A stretch of 34,969 nt of DNA, from assembly GCA_900545515.1 (NCBI GenBank), contig UQZA01000027.1, positions 1 through 34,969 of the forward strand, given 5' to 3'. The stretch's first letter is position 1; the number at the start of each line of letters is the position of its first letter. The stretch comes from an uncultured Eubacteriales bacterium (GTDB lineage: Bacteria > Bacillota > Clostridia > Oscillospirales > Oscillospiraceae). Made by a program: the position numbers and the translations under genes. The notes under the pieces are model-generated. The model was not told the DNA's origin. It made no database searches and saw only the letters and a list, made by a program, of their open reading frames with translations. Of this stretch, positions 8,769 through 16,163 are shown piece by piece.

Positions 8769-10253
8769 ATGAAATTCAACAACATACCAGAAGTGAAGCT
8801 TGGCATCGTTGCAGTCTCCCGGGACTGCTTTCCCATCGCCCTGTCCACCTCCCGCCGGGAGGCGGTGGTTCAGGCCTACGGGGAGGGGCTGTACAACTGC
8901 CCCGTCACCGTGGAAAATGAAACAGACGCCCTGAAGGCCCTGGAGGATGTGCGGGCTGCCGGGTGCAACGCCCTGGTGGTATACCTGGGCAATTTTGGCC
9001 CGGAGACTCCGGAGACCCTTCTGGCCAAGCGGTTCCACGGCCCGGTGATGTACGTGGCCGCTGCCGAGGGAGACGGCGATCTGATCAATGGCCGGGGCGA
9101 CGCCTACTGCGGCATGCTGAACTGCTCCTACAACCTGGGGATGCGTCATCTCCAGGCCTACATCCCCGATTATCCCGTAGGTACAGCCCAGGAGTGCGCG
9201 GAGATGATCCGGGAGTTTGTCCCCATCGCCCGGGCTGTCATCGGCGTGAAGAACCTGAAGATCATCACCTTCGGCCCCCGTCCCCAGGATTTCTTCGCCT
9301 GCAACGCCCCCATCAAAGGCCTGTATGAGCTGGGTGTGGAGGTGGAGGAGAACTCCGAGCTGGACCTTCTGGTCTCCTACAAGGCCCACGCCGGCGACAG
9401 CCGGATCGAGGCCGTCTGCGCCGACATGGCCCAGGAGCTGGGCGTGACCGGAAACAACTATCCGGAGCTCCTGCCCCGGATGGCCCAGTTCGAGCTGACC
9501 CTGCTGGACTGGGCGGAGAACCACCGGGGAGCCCGGAAGTATGTGGCCTTTGCCGATAAGTGCTGGCCCGCCTTCCCGGAGCAGTTCGGCTTTGAACCCT
9601 GCTATGTGAACTCCCGCCTGGCCGCCCGGGGCATTCCCGTGGCCTGCGAGGTGGATATCTATGGGGCCCTTTCCGAGTACATCGGCGCATGTGTCACCGG
9701 CGATGCCGTGACCCTCCTGGATATCAACAATTCGGTGCCCAAGGCCCTGTATGACGAGGACATTGCAGGGAAGTTCCCCTATGTCCTTCGGGATACTTTT
9801 ATGGGCTTCCACTGCGGCAACACCCCCGCCTGCAAGATGTGCGCCAGCCGGGCGGTGAAGTATCAGCTGATCCAGAACCGGCTTCTGGAGGACGGCGGCA
9901 CGCCGGACTTCACCCGGGGCACCCTGGAGGGGGACATTGCCGCCTCTCCCATCACCTTCTACCGGCTGCAATGCGATTCCAACGGGGATCTTCGGTCCTA
10001 CATCGCCCAGGGCGAGGTTCTGCCTGTGGCCACCCGCTCCTTCGGTGGCATCGGCATTTTCGCCATCCATGACATGGGCCGCTTCTACCGCCATGTGCTC
10101 CTGGCCAAGCGTTACCCCCATCATGGCGCTGTGGCCTTCGCCCATTGCGGCAAGACCATGTACGAGGTCTTCCGCTACCTGGGTGTGGCGGATATTGCCT
10201 ACAACCAGCCCGCCTCCCTCCCGTATCCCGGGGAGAATCCCTTCTCCCGCTAA
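8769..10253 (+). CDS. L-fucose/L-arabinose isomerase-family protein
   Basis: A 494-residue protein resembling the L-fucose isomerase-like superfamily, which interconverts aldoses and ketoses using a divalent metal. It shows an N-terminal Rossmann-like part (KLGIVAVSRDCFPI, GCNALVVYLGNFGPETPE), a central section with DKCWPAFPEQFG and GIPVACEVDIYGALSEYIG, where E294 and D296 are plausible metal ligands, and a C-terminal section with GIGIFAIHDMGRFYRH and AHCGKTMYEVF. The start ATG 8769 is eight bases after GAGGA. It is last in the operon and followed by a perfect terminator. Together with the FGGY kinase it forms an isomerase-kinase pair; no aldolase is present in the window. The family assignment is fairly sure and the substrate is unknown. 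Confidence 0.75.
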   Translation: MKFNNIPEVKLGIVAVSRDCFPIALSTSRREAVVQAYGEGLYNCPVTVENETDALKALEDVRAAGCNALVVYLGNFGPETPETLLAKRFHGPVMYVAAAEGDGDLINGRGDAYCGMLNCSYNLGMRHLQAYIPDYPVGTAQECAEMIREFVPIARAVIGVKNLKIITFGPRPQDFFACNAPIKGLYELGVEVEENSELDLLVSYKAHAGDSRIEAVCADMAQELGVTGNNYPELLPRMAQFELTLLDWAENHRGARKYVAFADKCWPAFPEQFGFEPCYVNSRLAARGIPVACEVDIYGALSEYIGACVTGDAVTLLDINNSVPKALYDEDIAGKFPYVLRDTFMGFHCGNTPACKMCASRAVKYQLIQNRLLEDGGTPDFTRGTLEGDIAASPITFYRLQCDSNGDLRSYIAQGEVLPVATRSFGGIGIFAIHDMGRFYRHVLLAKRYPHHGAVAFAHCGKTMYEVFRYLGVADIAYNQPASLPYPGENPFSR

Positions 10254-10267
10254 CTTCCAGAGAGCCT

Positions 10268-10313
10268 GGGGAGAGCTCAAGACCGGTCTTGAGCTCTCCC
10301 CGCCTCTTTTTTT
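10268..10313 (+). terminator. Rho-independent terminator of the sugar operon
   Basis: A perfect 17-base inverted repeat without spacer (GGGGAGAGCTCAAGACC at 10268-10284 and its complement at 10285-10301) is followed by T7 at 10307-10313. It begins 15 bases after the isomerase stop. Confidence 0.95.
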
Positions 10314-10336
10314 CCAGGACTGCGATTGGGATGCAT

Positions 10337-10365
10337 TTGCATAACCCGGCGGGATATGATATAGT
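10337..10365 (+). promoter_or_regulatory. Promoter of the murB-whiA-dnaE unit
   Basis: TTGCAT (10337-10342) and TATAGT (10360-10365) are separated by 17 bases. An alternative -10, TATGAT at 10355-10360, overlaps. murB starts 36 bases downstream. Confidence 0.65.
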
Positions 10366-10380
10366 ATCACCGACTATATC
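10358..10380. promoter_or_regulatory. Candidate operator: inverted repeat overlapping the murB -10
   Basis: GATATAGT (10358-10365) and ACTATATC (10373-10380) are a perfect 8-base inverted repeat with a 7-base spacer. The left arm contains the -10 box, so a protein bound here would block the promoter. The cognate factor is unknown. Confidence 0.45.
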
Positions 10381-10400
10381 TCAGACACCCGGAGGCGTTT

Positions 10401-11312
10401 ATGAGCGAAATGACACAGTTACAGCAGGCAATTCAGGCGGCCTTCCCTCAGACGGAGCTGCGGATGGAGGAGCCTCTGGCCCAACATACTTCCTTTCGGA
10501 TCGGCGGTCCCTGTGAGGTGATGGCCTTCCCCCGCAGTGTGGAGGAGCTGTCCCGCCTTCTCCGCTGGGCCCATGGACGGCAGCTGCAGCCGGCCATTTT
10601 GGGCTCCGGTACCAATGTGCTGGCTGCTGATGCCGGGCGGCGGGGGCTGGTCATCTGCACCCGAGGCTGCCTGGACGGCCTGGAGCAGGTGGACGGCGTC
10701 CACATCCGGGTCCTGGCCGGGGTCTCCATGGCCAGAGCCGCCGTATTTGCCGCCAATCTGGGCCTGTCCGGCCTGGAATTTGCCCATGGCATTCCCGGCT
10801 CCGTGGGCGGTGGCCTGTATATGAATGCCGGCGCCTACGGGGGGGAAATCCGCCAGGTGGCAGTCCGGACGGAGTTCCTGGACCAGGAGGGGATCCACCA
10901 TACGCTGGAAGGGGAGGAGCAGGGCTTCGGCTACCGCAAAAGCGCCTTTACCGGCACCTCCCGGGTCATTGTGGCCGGGACCTTTGCCCTCACGCCTGGC
11001 GCGCCGGAGGAGATCCGCCAGCGGATGCAGGAGCTCATGGCCCGCCGCAAGGCCTCCCAGCCCTTGGACCTTCCCTCCGCCGGCTCCACCTTCAAGCGGC
11101 CTGTGGGCGGCTATGCCGCCGCCCTCATTGAGCAGGCGGGACTGAAGGGAACCCAAATCGGCGGCGCGGCAGTCTCCGCCAAGCACGCCGGATTTGTGGT
11201 GAATCTGGGGGGCGCAACGGAGTCGGACGTTTTGGCCCTCATTGCCCACGTTCAAAAGCGGGTTTTGGAAACCTCCGGCATCTCCCTGGAGCCCGAGGTG
11301 GTCCGCCTCTGA
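10401..11312 (+). CDS. murB: UDP-N-acetylenolpyruvoylglucosamine reductase MurB
   Basis: MurB reduces UDP-GlcNAc-enolpyruvate to UDP-MurNAc with NADPH and FAD, the second committed step of peptidoglycan synthesis in the cytoplasm. The 303-residue length and the motifs fit the short Gram-positive (type II) MurB: the FAD-binding PAILGSGTNVLAAD region, GIPGSVGGGLYMNAGAYGGE, LDLPSAGSTFKRP with the serine of the proton-relay site, AGLKGTQIGGAAVS and the C-terminal SLEPEVVRL with its catalytic glutamate. The start ATG 10401 follows GGAGG (10391-10395) by five bases. It opens a unit with whiA and dnaE; the 128-base gap to whiA lacks the rapZ and glmR (yvcK) genes often found between murB and whiA in related Firmicutes. 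Confidence 0.95.
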   Translation: MSEMTQLQQAIQAAFPQTELRMEEPLAQHTSFRIGGPCEVMAFPRSVEELSRLLRWAHGRQLQPAILGSGTNVLAADAGRRGLVICTRGCLDGLEQVDGVHIRVLAGVSMARAAVFAANLGLSGLEFAHGIPGSVGGGLYMNAGAYGGEIRQVAVRTEFLDQEGIHHTLEGEEQGFGYRKSAFTGTSRVIVAGTFALTPGAPEEIRQRMQELMARRKASQPLDLPSAGSTFKRPVGGYAAALIEQAGLKGTQIGGAAVSAKHAGFVVNLGGATESDVLALIAHVQKRVLETSGISLEPEVVRL

Positions 11313-11393
11313 GCCCCTGCCCGCCTGAGCGATGGGCGATAGAATGGCCTGCCGGGAACAGAACATGGGGCAGGGTAGGAAGACCGATGGAAT

Positions 11394-11417
11394 GCGCAAG
11401 CCCCCTAGGCGTTGCGC
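11394..11417 (+). other. Small hairpin in the murB-whiA spacer
   Basis: GCGCAAGCC pairs with GGC-G-TTGCGC (one bulged G) around a CCCTA loop. It ends 24 bases before the whiA start and has no T tract, so it may mark an mRNA processing or translation-tuning structure rather than a terminator. Confidence 0.35.
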
Positions 11418-11440
11418 CAGAAATAGAAGGAGACAGAATT

Positions 11441-12349
11441 ATGTCCTTTTCAGGCCAAGTAAAAAGCGAGCTGTGCCGGACGGTACCGGCCCAAAGGTGC
11501 TGCGCCCTGGCGCAGTGCTTTGGCATCCTCCTGTATTGCAATACCTTCACAGGGGATGGGGTGCGGATCGTCACAGAGAGCCGGGAGCTGGGGGAGCTGC
11601 TTCCCAAGCTGTTCCGCAAGGCCTTCGGCTTCTCCTTTGACGGAATGCCGGAGGCTCTGGGCACGAAACGGTGCTTTGGCATCTGGGATCCCGGCAAACT
11701 CCGGACAATTCTGGAGGCCTATGGCTTCAGCCGGGAGGACACTGTGGCGCTCCACGTGAATTTGGGGGTATTGGAGGAGGACTGCTGCAAGATTGCCTTC
11801 CTCCGGGGCGCCTTTCTGGCCGGGGGCTCTGTGACGGATCCGGCCAAGGGCTACCACCTGGAGCTCACCACCTCCCACAGCTTCGTGAGCCGGGAGACCT
11901 CCCCCCTCATCCAGGAGATGCTGGGGGTCTATCCCAAGCTGACGAAGCGGGGTGGCAGCAGTGTGCTGTATTTCAAGCAGAGCAACTCCATTGAGGACTT
12001 TCTCACCCTCCTGGGCGCGCCCCTGGCCGCCATGGGGATCATGGAGGCCAAGCTGGAGAAGGAACTGAAAAATAAGGTCAACCGCCGCTGCAACTGCGAC
12101 GACGCCAACACCTCCAAGGTGGTGGACGCCGCCCAGGAGCAGCTGGCGGCCATCCGGCTTCTGGAGGAGCAAGGCCGTCTGGAGTCCCTGCCGGAGAAGC
12201 TCCTCCAGGCGGCCAGGGCCCGGCTGGAGAATCCGGAGTCCAATCTGACGGAGCTGGCGGGCCTCATGGACCCGCCCATCACCAAGTCCTCCATGAGCCA
12301 CCGGCTGCGGCGGCTCATGGAACTGGCGCGGCCACAGGAGGAGAGATAA
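11441..12349 (+). CDS. whiA: Sporulation/cell-division regulator WhiA
   Basis: WhiA is a DNA-binding protein with an N-terminal LAGLIDADG homing-endonuclease-like fold that has lost nuclease activity and a C-terminal helix-turn-helix. It influences cell division and chromosome segregation in Firmicutes and sporulation in Actinobacteria. Seen here: SFSGQVKSELCR at the start, FLRGAFLAGGSVTDPAKGYHLE, NRRCNCDDANTSKVVDAA, and the C-terminal LTELAGLMDPPITKSSMSHRLRR section containing the HTH. I chose ATG 11441 (302 residues) because AAGGAGA at 11427-11433 precedes it and WhiA proteins begin MSFS; an upstream in-frame ATG at 11387 adds non-homologous residues across the hairpin. dnaE begins two bases after the stop. 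Confidence 0.95.
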   Translation: MSFSGQVKSELCRTVPAQRCCALAQCFGILLYCNTFTGDGVRIVTESRELGELLPKLFRKAFGFSFDGMPEALGTKRCFGIWDPGKLRTILEAYGFSREDTVALHVNLGVLEEDCCKIAFLRGAFLAGGSVTDPAKGYHLELTTSHSFVSRETSPLIQEMLGVYPKLTKRGGSSVLYFKQSNSIEDFLTLLGAPLAAMGIMEAKLEKELKNKVNRRCNCDDANTSKVVDAAQEQLAAIRLLEEQGRLESLPEKLLQAARARLENPESNLTELAGLMDPPITKSSMSHRLRRLMELARPQEER

Positions 12350-12351
12350 AA

Positions 12352-15300
12352 ATGGGATTTGTCCATCTGCATGTGCACACGGAGTACAGCCTCCTGGACG
12401 GGGCCTGCCGCATTGGCGGCCTCGTGGACCGGGTGAAGGAGCTGGGGCAGGAGGCGGTGGCCATTACGGACCACGGCGTCATGTACGGCGTCATTGATTT
12501 TTACAAGGCTGCCAAGGCCGCCGGGGTGAAGCCCATCATCGGCTGTGAGGTCTATGTGGCGCCCCGGGCTATGTCCGACCGGGTCCATGGGATCGACAAC
12601 GAGTCCTACCACCTGGTCCTGCTGTGCAAGGATATGGAGGGGTATGCCAACCTGTCCACCCTGGTGTCTGAGGGCTTTCTCCATGGCTTTTACGGCAAGC
12701 CCCGGGTGGATCTGCAGCTGCTGCGTCAGCATGCGGGGGGCCTCATCGCCCTGTCCGCCTGCCTGGCGGGGGCCATCCCCCGGAGGCTGATGGAGGACGA
12801 CTTTGACGCCGCCAAGGCCTATGCCCTGGAGCTGGCGGAGATTTTCGGCCCGGACAATTTCTACCTGGAGCTCCAGGACCACGGCATTGCGGCCCAGCGG
12901 ACGGTGAACCGGGAGCTGTGCCGCCTGGCCCGGGAGACGGGGTTGCCCATGGTGGTCACCAACGACGCCCACTATCTCCGCCAGGAGGACGCCAAAATTC
13001 AGGACGTGCTCCTGTGCGTCCAGACGGCCAAAACCGTGGACGATCCCAACCGGATGCGGTTTGAGACCGAGGAATTCTACATCAAAAGCGAGGAGGAGCT
13101 CCGCAGGCTGTTCCCCAACGCCGAAGAGGCCTTTGCCAATACCGTGGACATTGCCCGGCGGTGCAATGTGGAATTTGTCTTCAACCAGTATAAGCTCCCC
13201 TCCTTCCCGGTGCCCGAGGGCTTCACCGACGAGGCCTATTTCCGCAAGCTGTGCATGGAGGGCTTCCGGGAGCGGTATCCGGACCCGCCGGAGGCCTACC
13301 GGAAGCGTCTGGAGTATGAGATTGACGTCATCAGCAAGATGGGGTATGTGAACTACTACCTGATTGTCTGGGATTTCATTCGCTATGCCAAGGACTCAGG
13401 CATTCCCGTGGGGCCTGGGCGGGGCTCCGGCGCGGCCTCTATAGTAGCCTACTGTATGCACATCACAGAAGTGGACCCCATGAAGTACACCCTGATTTTT
13501 GAGCGGTTTTTGAATCCGGAGCGGGTGAGTATGCCGGATTTCGACACGGACTTCTGCCAGGAGCGCCGGGGCGAGGTCATCGAATACGTGATGCGGAAGT
13601 ATGGGTCTGACCATGTGGCCCAGATTGTCACCTTTGGCACCATGGCCGCCCGGGGCGCCATCCGGGATGTGGGCCGGGCCCTGAACTTCACCTATGGGGA
13701 GACCGACGTAGTGGCAAAGCTGGTGCCCTCCACCCCCCACATCACCCTGGACGAAGCCCTGAAGACCTCCCCCCAGCTGAAGGAGATGTACGATGGGGAC
13801 GAGCGGGTCCAAAAGCTCATTGATACGGCCCGGGCTCTGGAGGGGATGCCCCGAAACACCTCCACCCACGCCGCCGGTGTGGTGATCACCAAGCTGCCGG
13901 TGGAACATTATGTGCCCCTGTCCAAAAATGACGACACCGTGGTGACCCAGTACCCCATGACCACCATTGAGGAGCTGGGCCTTCTGAAAATGGACTTTCT
14001 GGGCCTGCGGAACCTGACGGTTATTGCCGAGGCGGAGGCGGAGATTCGAAAAACAGAACCGGAATTTTCCATGGCCCACATTCCCGATGATGACCCCAAT
14101 ATCTATACCATGCTGGCCGAGGGGAAGACCCAGGGCGTGTTCCAGATGGAATCCGCTGGCATGACCGGGGTCTGCGTGAGCATGAAGCCCACCTCCATTG
14201 AGGACCTCACCGCCATTGTGGCTCTGTACCGTCCCGGTCCCATGGATTCCATTCCCAAGTTCATTGCAAACAAGCAGAACGCCCAAAGGGTCACGTACAA
14301 AACCCCCTTGCTGGAGCCCATTCTCCGGGTGACCTACGGCTGTATCGTCTATCAGGAGCAGGTCATTGAGATTTTCCGCACCCTGGCCGGGTACTCCATG
14401 GGTCAGGCGGACAATATCCGCCGGGCCATCTCCAAAAAGAAGCAGAAGATCATCGAGGCCGAGCGCCACGTCTTTGTCTACGGGGATCAGGAGCAGGGCA
14501 TTCCTGGCGCAGTGGCCCAGGGGGTGCCGGAGGCAGTGGCCCAGTCTGTCTATGACGAAATCGTGGATTTTGGTGATTACGCCTTCAACAAGGCCCACTC
14601 CGTGTGCTATGCCGTGGTGGCCTACCAAACGGCATACCTGAAGTATTATTATCCGCGCCAGTATATGGCGGCGCTTATGACCTCCGTTTTGGACAGCGCC
14701 GGGAAAATCGCCGGATACATTGCCGAGTGCAAGGAGATGGAGATCCCGGTTTTGCCCCCGGACATCAACCATTCTACAGACAAATTTACCGTGGAGCCGG
14801 AGGGCATCCGCTTCGGCTTGGGCGCGGTGAAGAATGTGGGCCGGGGCCTCATCCGCGCCATGGTGGCCAAACGGACCTCCGGCGGCCCCTTCCAGTCCCT
14901 GGAGGATTTCCTCCAGCGCATGGAGGAGGGGGACCTCAATAAGCGGGTGGTGGAAAATCTCATCAAATGCGGGGCCATGGACTGCTTCGGCCTCTACCGC
15001 AGCCAGCTGCTGGCCATGTATGAGCCTGCCATGGAGGCGGTGGCAGACAGCCGCCGCCGGAATGTGGAGGGCCAGCTGGGCATGTTCGCCATGCTGGAGG
15101 AGGAGGGACCGAGCCTTGGCATTCCAGTGCCCAAAATGAACGAAATCAGCCGGGCGGACCGCATGGCCATGGAGAAGGAGACTACGGGATTGTACCTCTC
15201 CGGCCACCCCATGGACGATTACCGGCCCTATTTGAAAAACACCCATGTGCTGCCCATTGGCAGCCTGATGGATGAGGAGCGGACGGTGGAGGACGAGTCC

Positions 15301-15801
15301 ATCGTCTCCGTGGCCGGGATCATCCAGAAGGTCCGGCTGAAAACCACCCGGAACAACTCCATGATGGCCTATGTCACCTTGGAGGATGACACCGGCTCCA
15401 TGGAGCTGCTGACCTTCTCCAACGTCCTGACCCAGTTTGGCAGTCTGGTTCAGGAGGGAGCCGCCGTGGTGGTCATTGGCCGCCTGTCCATCCGGGACGA
15501 GAAGGACCCCCAGGTGGTGGTGAACCGGGTCCGGTCTATTTTGGATTATGCAGACGGCAACCTCCCGGAGGAGGGGCCCCAGCCTGCCCGGAGCGGCAAG
15601 CTGTATCTCCGCCTTGCCTCTGAGGCAGTACCGGAGTACCGGAAGACCCGGGCGATTTTGAACATGTTCCCAGGCACCAGCTCCGTGCTTTTGTACTTTG
15701 CCGACACCCAGGTTCGCCGTGGCACCATGTGCGGCTTTCAGGAGGACATGCTCCAGGAACTCACCGCCCTTCTGGGGAAGGAGAACGTAGTCCTGAAATG
15801 A
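12352..15801 (+). CDS. dnaE: DNA polymerase III subunit alpha, DnaE type
   Basis: Replicative C-family polymerase, 1149 residues, a normal DnaE length. Domains in order: N-terminal PHP domain (HLHVHTEYSLLDGA, AITDHGVMYG, VVTNDAHYL); palm and fingers with GPGRGSGAAS and the catalytic aspartates in MPDFDTDF (residues 394-401, D396, D398 and D400); STHAAGVVI; the helix-hairpin-helix region with DYAFNKAHSVCYA; and a C-terminal OB-fold (VAGIIQKVRLKTTRNNSM, AYVTLEDDTGSMELLTF). It lacks the 3'-5' exonuclease insert and N-terminal layout of PolC, so it is the DnaE class. The ATG is two bases after the whiA stop and uses GGAGGAGAG inside the end of whiA, so the two are likely co-translated. A UUCG hairpin terminator lies downstream. 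Confidence 0.97.
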   Translation: MGFVHLHVHTEYSLLDGACRIGGLVDRVKELGQEAVAITDHGVMYGVIDFYKAAKAAGVKPIIGCEVYVAPRAMSDRVHGIDNESYHLVLLCKDMEGYANLSTLVSEGFLHGFYGKPRVDLQLLRQHAGGLIALSACLAGAIPRRLMEDDFDAAKAYALELAEIFGPDNFYLELQDHGIAAQRTVNRELCRLARETGLPMVVTNDAHYLRQEDAKIQDVLLCVQTAKTVDDPNRMRFETEEFYIKSEEELRRLFPNAEEAFANTVDIARRCNVEFVFNQYKLPSFPVPEGFTDEAYFRKLCMEGFRERYPDPPEAYRKRLEYEIDVISKMGYVNYYLIVWDFIRYAKDSGIPVGPGRGSGAASIVAYCMHITEVDPMKYTLIFERFLNPERVSMPDFDTDFCQERRGEVIEYVMRKYGSDHVAQIVTFGTMAARGAIRDVGRALNFTYGETDVVAKLVPSTPHITLDEALKTSPQLKEMYDGDERVQKLIDTARALEGMPRNTSTHAAGVVITKLPVEHYVPLSKNDDTVVTQYPMTTIEELGLLKMDFLGLRNLTVIAEAEAEIRKTEPEFSMAHIPDDDPNIYTMLAEGKTQGVFQMESAGMTGVCVSMKPTSIEDLTAIVALYRPGPMDSIPKFIANKQNAQRVTYKTPLLEPILRVTYGCIVYQEQVIEIFRTLAGYSMGQADNIRRAISKKKQKIIEAERHVFVYGDQEQGIPGAVAQGVPEAVAQSVYDEIVDFGDYAFNKAHSVCYAVVAYQTAYLKYYYPRQYMAALMTSVLDSAGKIAGYIAECKEMEIPVLPPDINHSTDKFTVEPEGIRFGLGAVKNVGRGLIRAMVAKRTSGGPFQSLEDFLQRMEEGDLNKRVVENLIKCGAMDCFGLYRSQLLAMYEPAMEAVADSRRRNVEGQLGMFAMLEEEGPSLGIPVPKMNEISRADRMAMEKETTGLYLSGHPMDDYRPYLKNTHVLPIGSLMDEERTVEDESIVSVAGIIQKVRLKTTRNNSMMAYVTLEDDTGSMELLTFSNVLTQFGSLVQEGAAVVVIGRLSIRDEKDPQVVVNRVRSILDYADGNLPEEGPQPARSGKLYLRLASEAVPEYRKTRAILNMFPGTSSVLLYFADTQVRRGTMCGFQEDMLQELTALLGKENVVLK

Positions 15802-15974
15802 CCCAAGGGGAAAAGGGCTACATCACCGTGACGGACACCCCAGGCAGCGCAACCTTTTGCGTGACATTGCCTTACGGATGAAGCCCACGCGCGACGCTGC
15901 CTGCGCCCAAAGGGCCACGGCGCTTTCGCGCATTCCGGAAAAGCTTCCGGCATCAGAAGTCCTGCGCCCCAGCC

Positions 15975-16021
15975 CGGCGGAGAAGAGACCCTTCGGGGCC
16001 TCCTTCCCCGCCGTTTTTTTT
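15975..16021 (+). terminator. Rho-independent terminator after dnaE
   Basis: CGGCGG at 15975 pairs with CCGCCG ending at 16013, with an interrupted AG/CT-rich stem and an inner CCC-TTCG-GGG cap (15989-15998), followed by T8 at 16014-16021. The 170 bases between the dnaE stop and this hairpin hold no convincing gene. Downstream, a mini-hairpin GCGC-GGGA-GCGC with T5 (16076-16092) precedes the next gene; no clear promoter was found there. Confidence 0.8.
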
Positions 16022-16163
16022 CGGGGAAACGGGGCAATCTAAACGGAACAGAACCCAGCTGACCTGTTTGCACCGGCGCGGGAGCGCTTTTTGCTTCCCC
16101 CGCTGCCAGGGCGGTTTCATTTGGAAAAATCCATGGAAGGGAAATCGAGAAGGAGGAGCCGGT

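Noticed and set aside
8571..10370. A 599-residue minus-strand ORF over the isomerase gene
   Set aside because: Antisense shadow of a well-supported gene, and it runs through the operon terminator.
15857..16042. A 61-residue plus-strand ORF after dnaE
   Set aside because: It crosses the dnaE terminator, has no good ribosome site and no recognisable content.
16076..16092. GCGC-GGGA-GCGC plus T5 as an attenuator of the YyaL-like gene
   Set aside because: A four-base stem is too weak to support the claim, and no upstream promoter was found.
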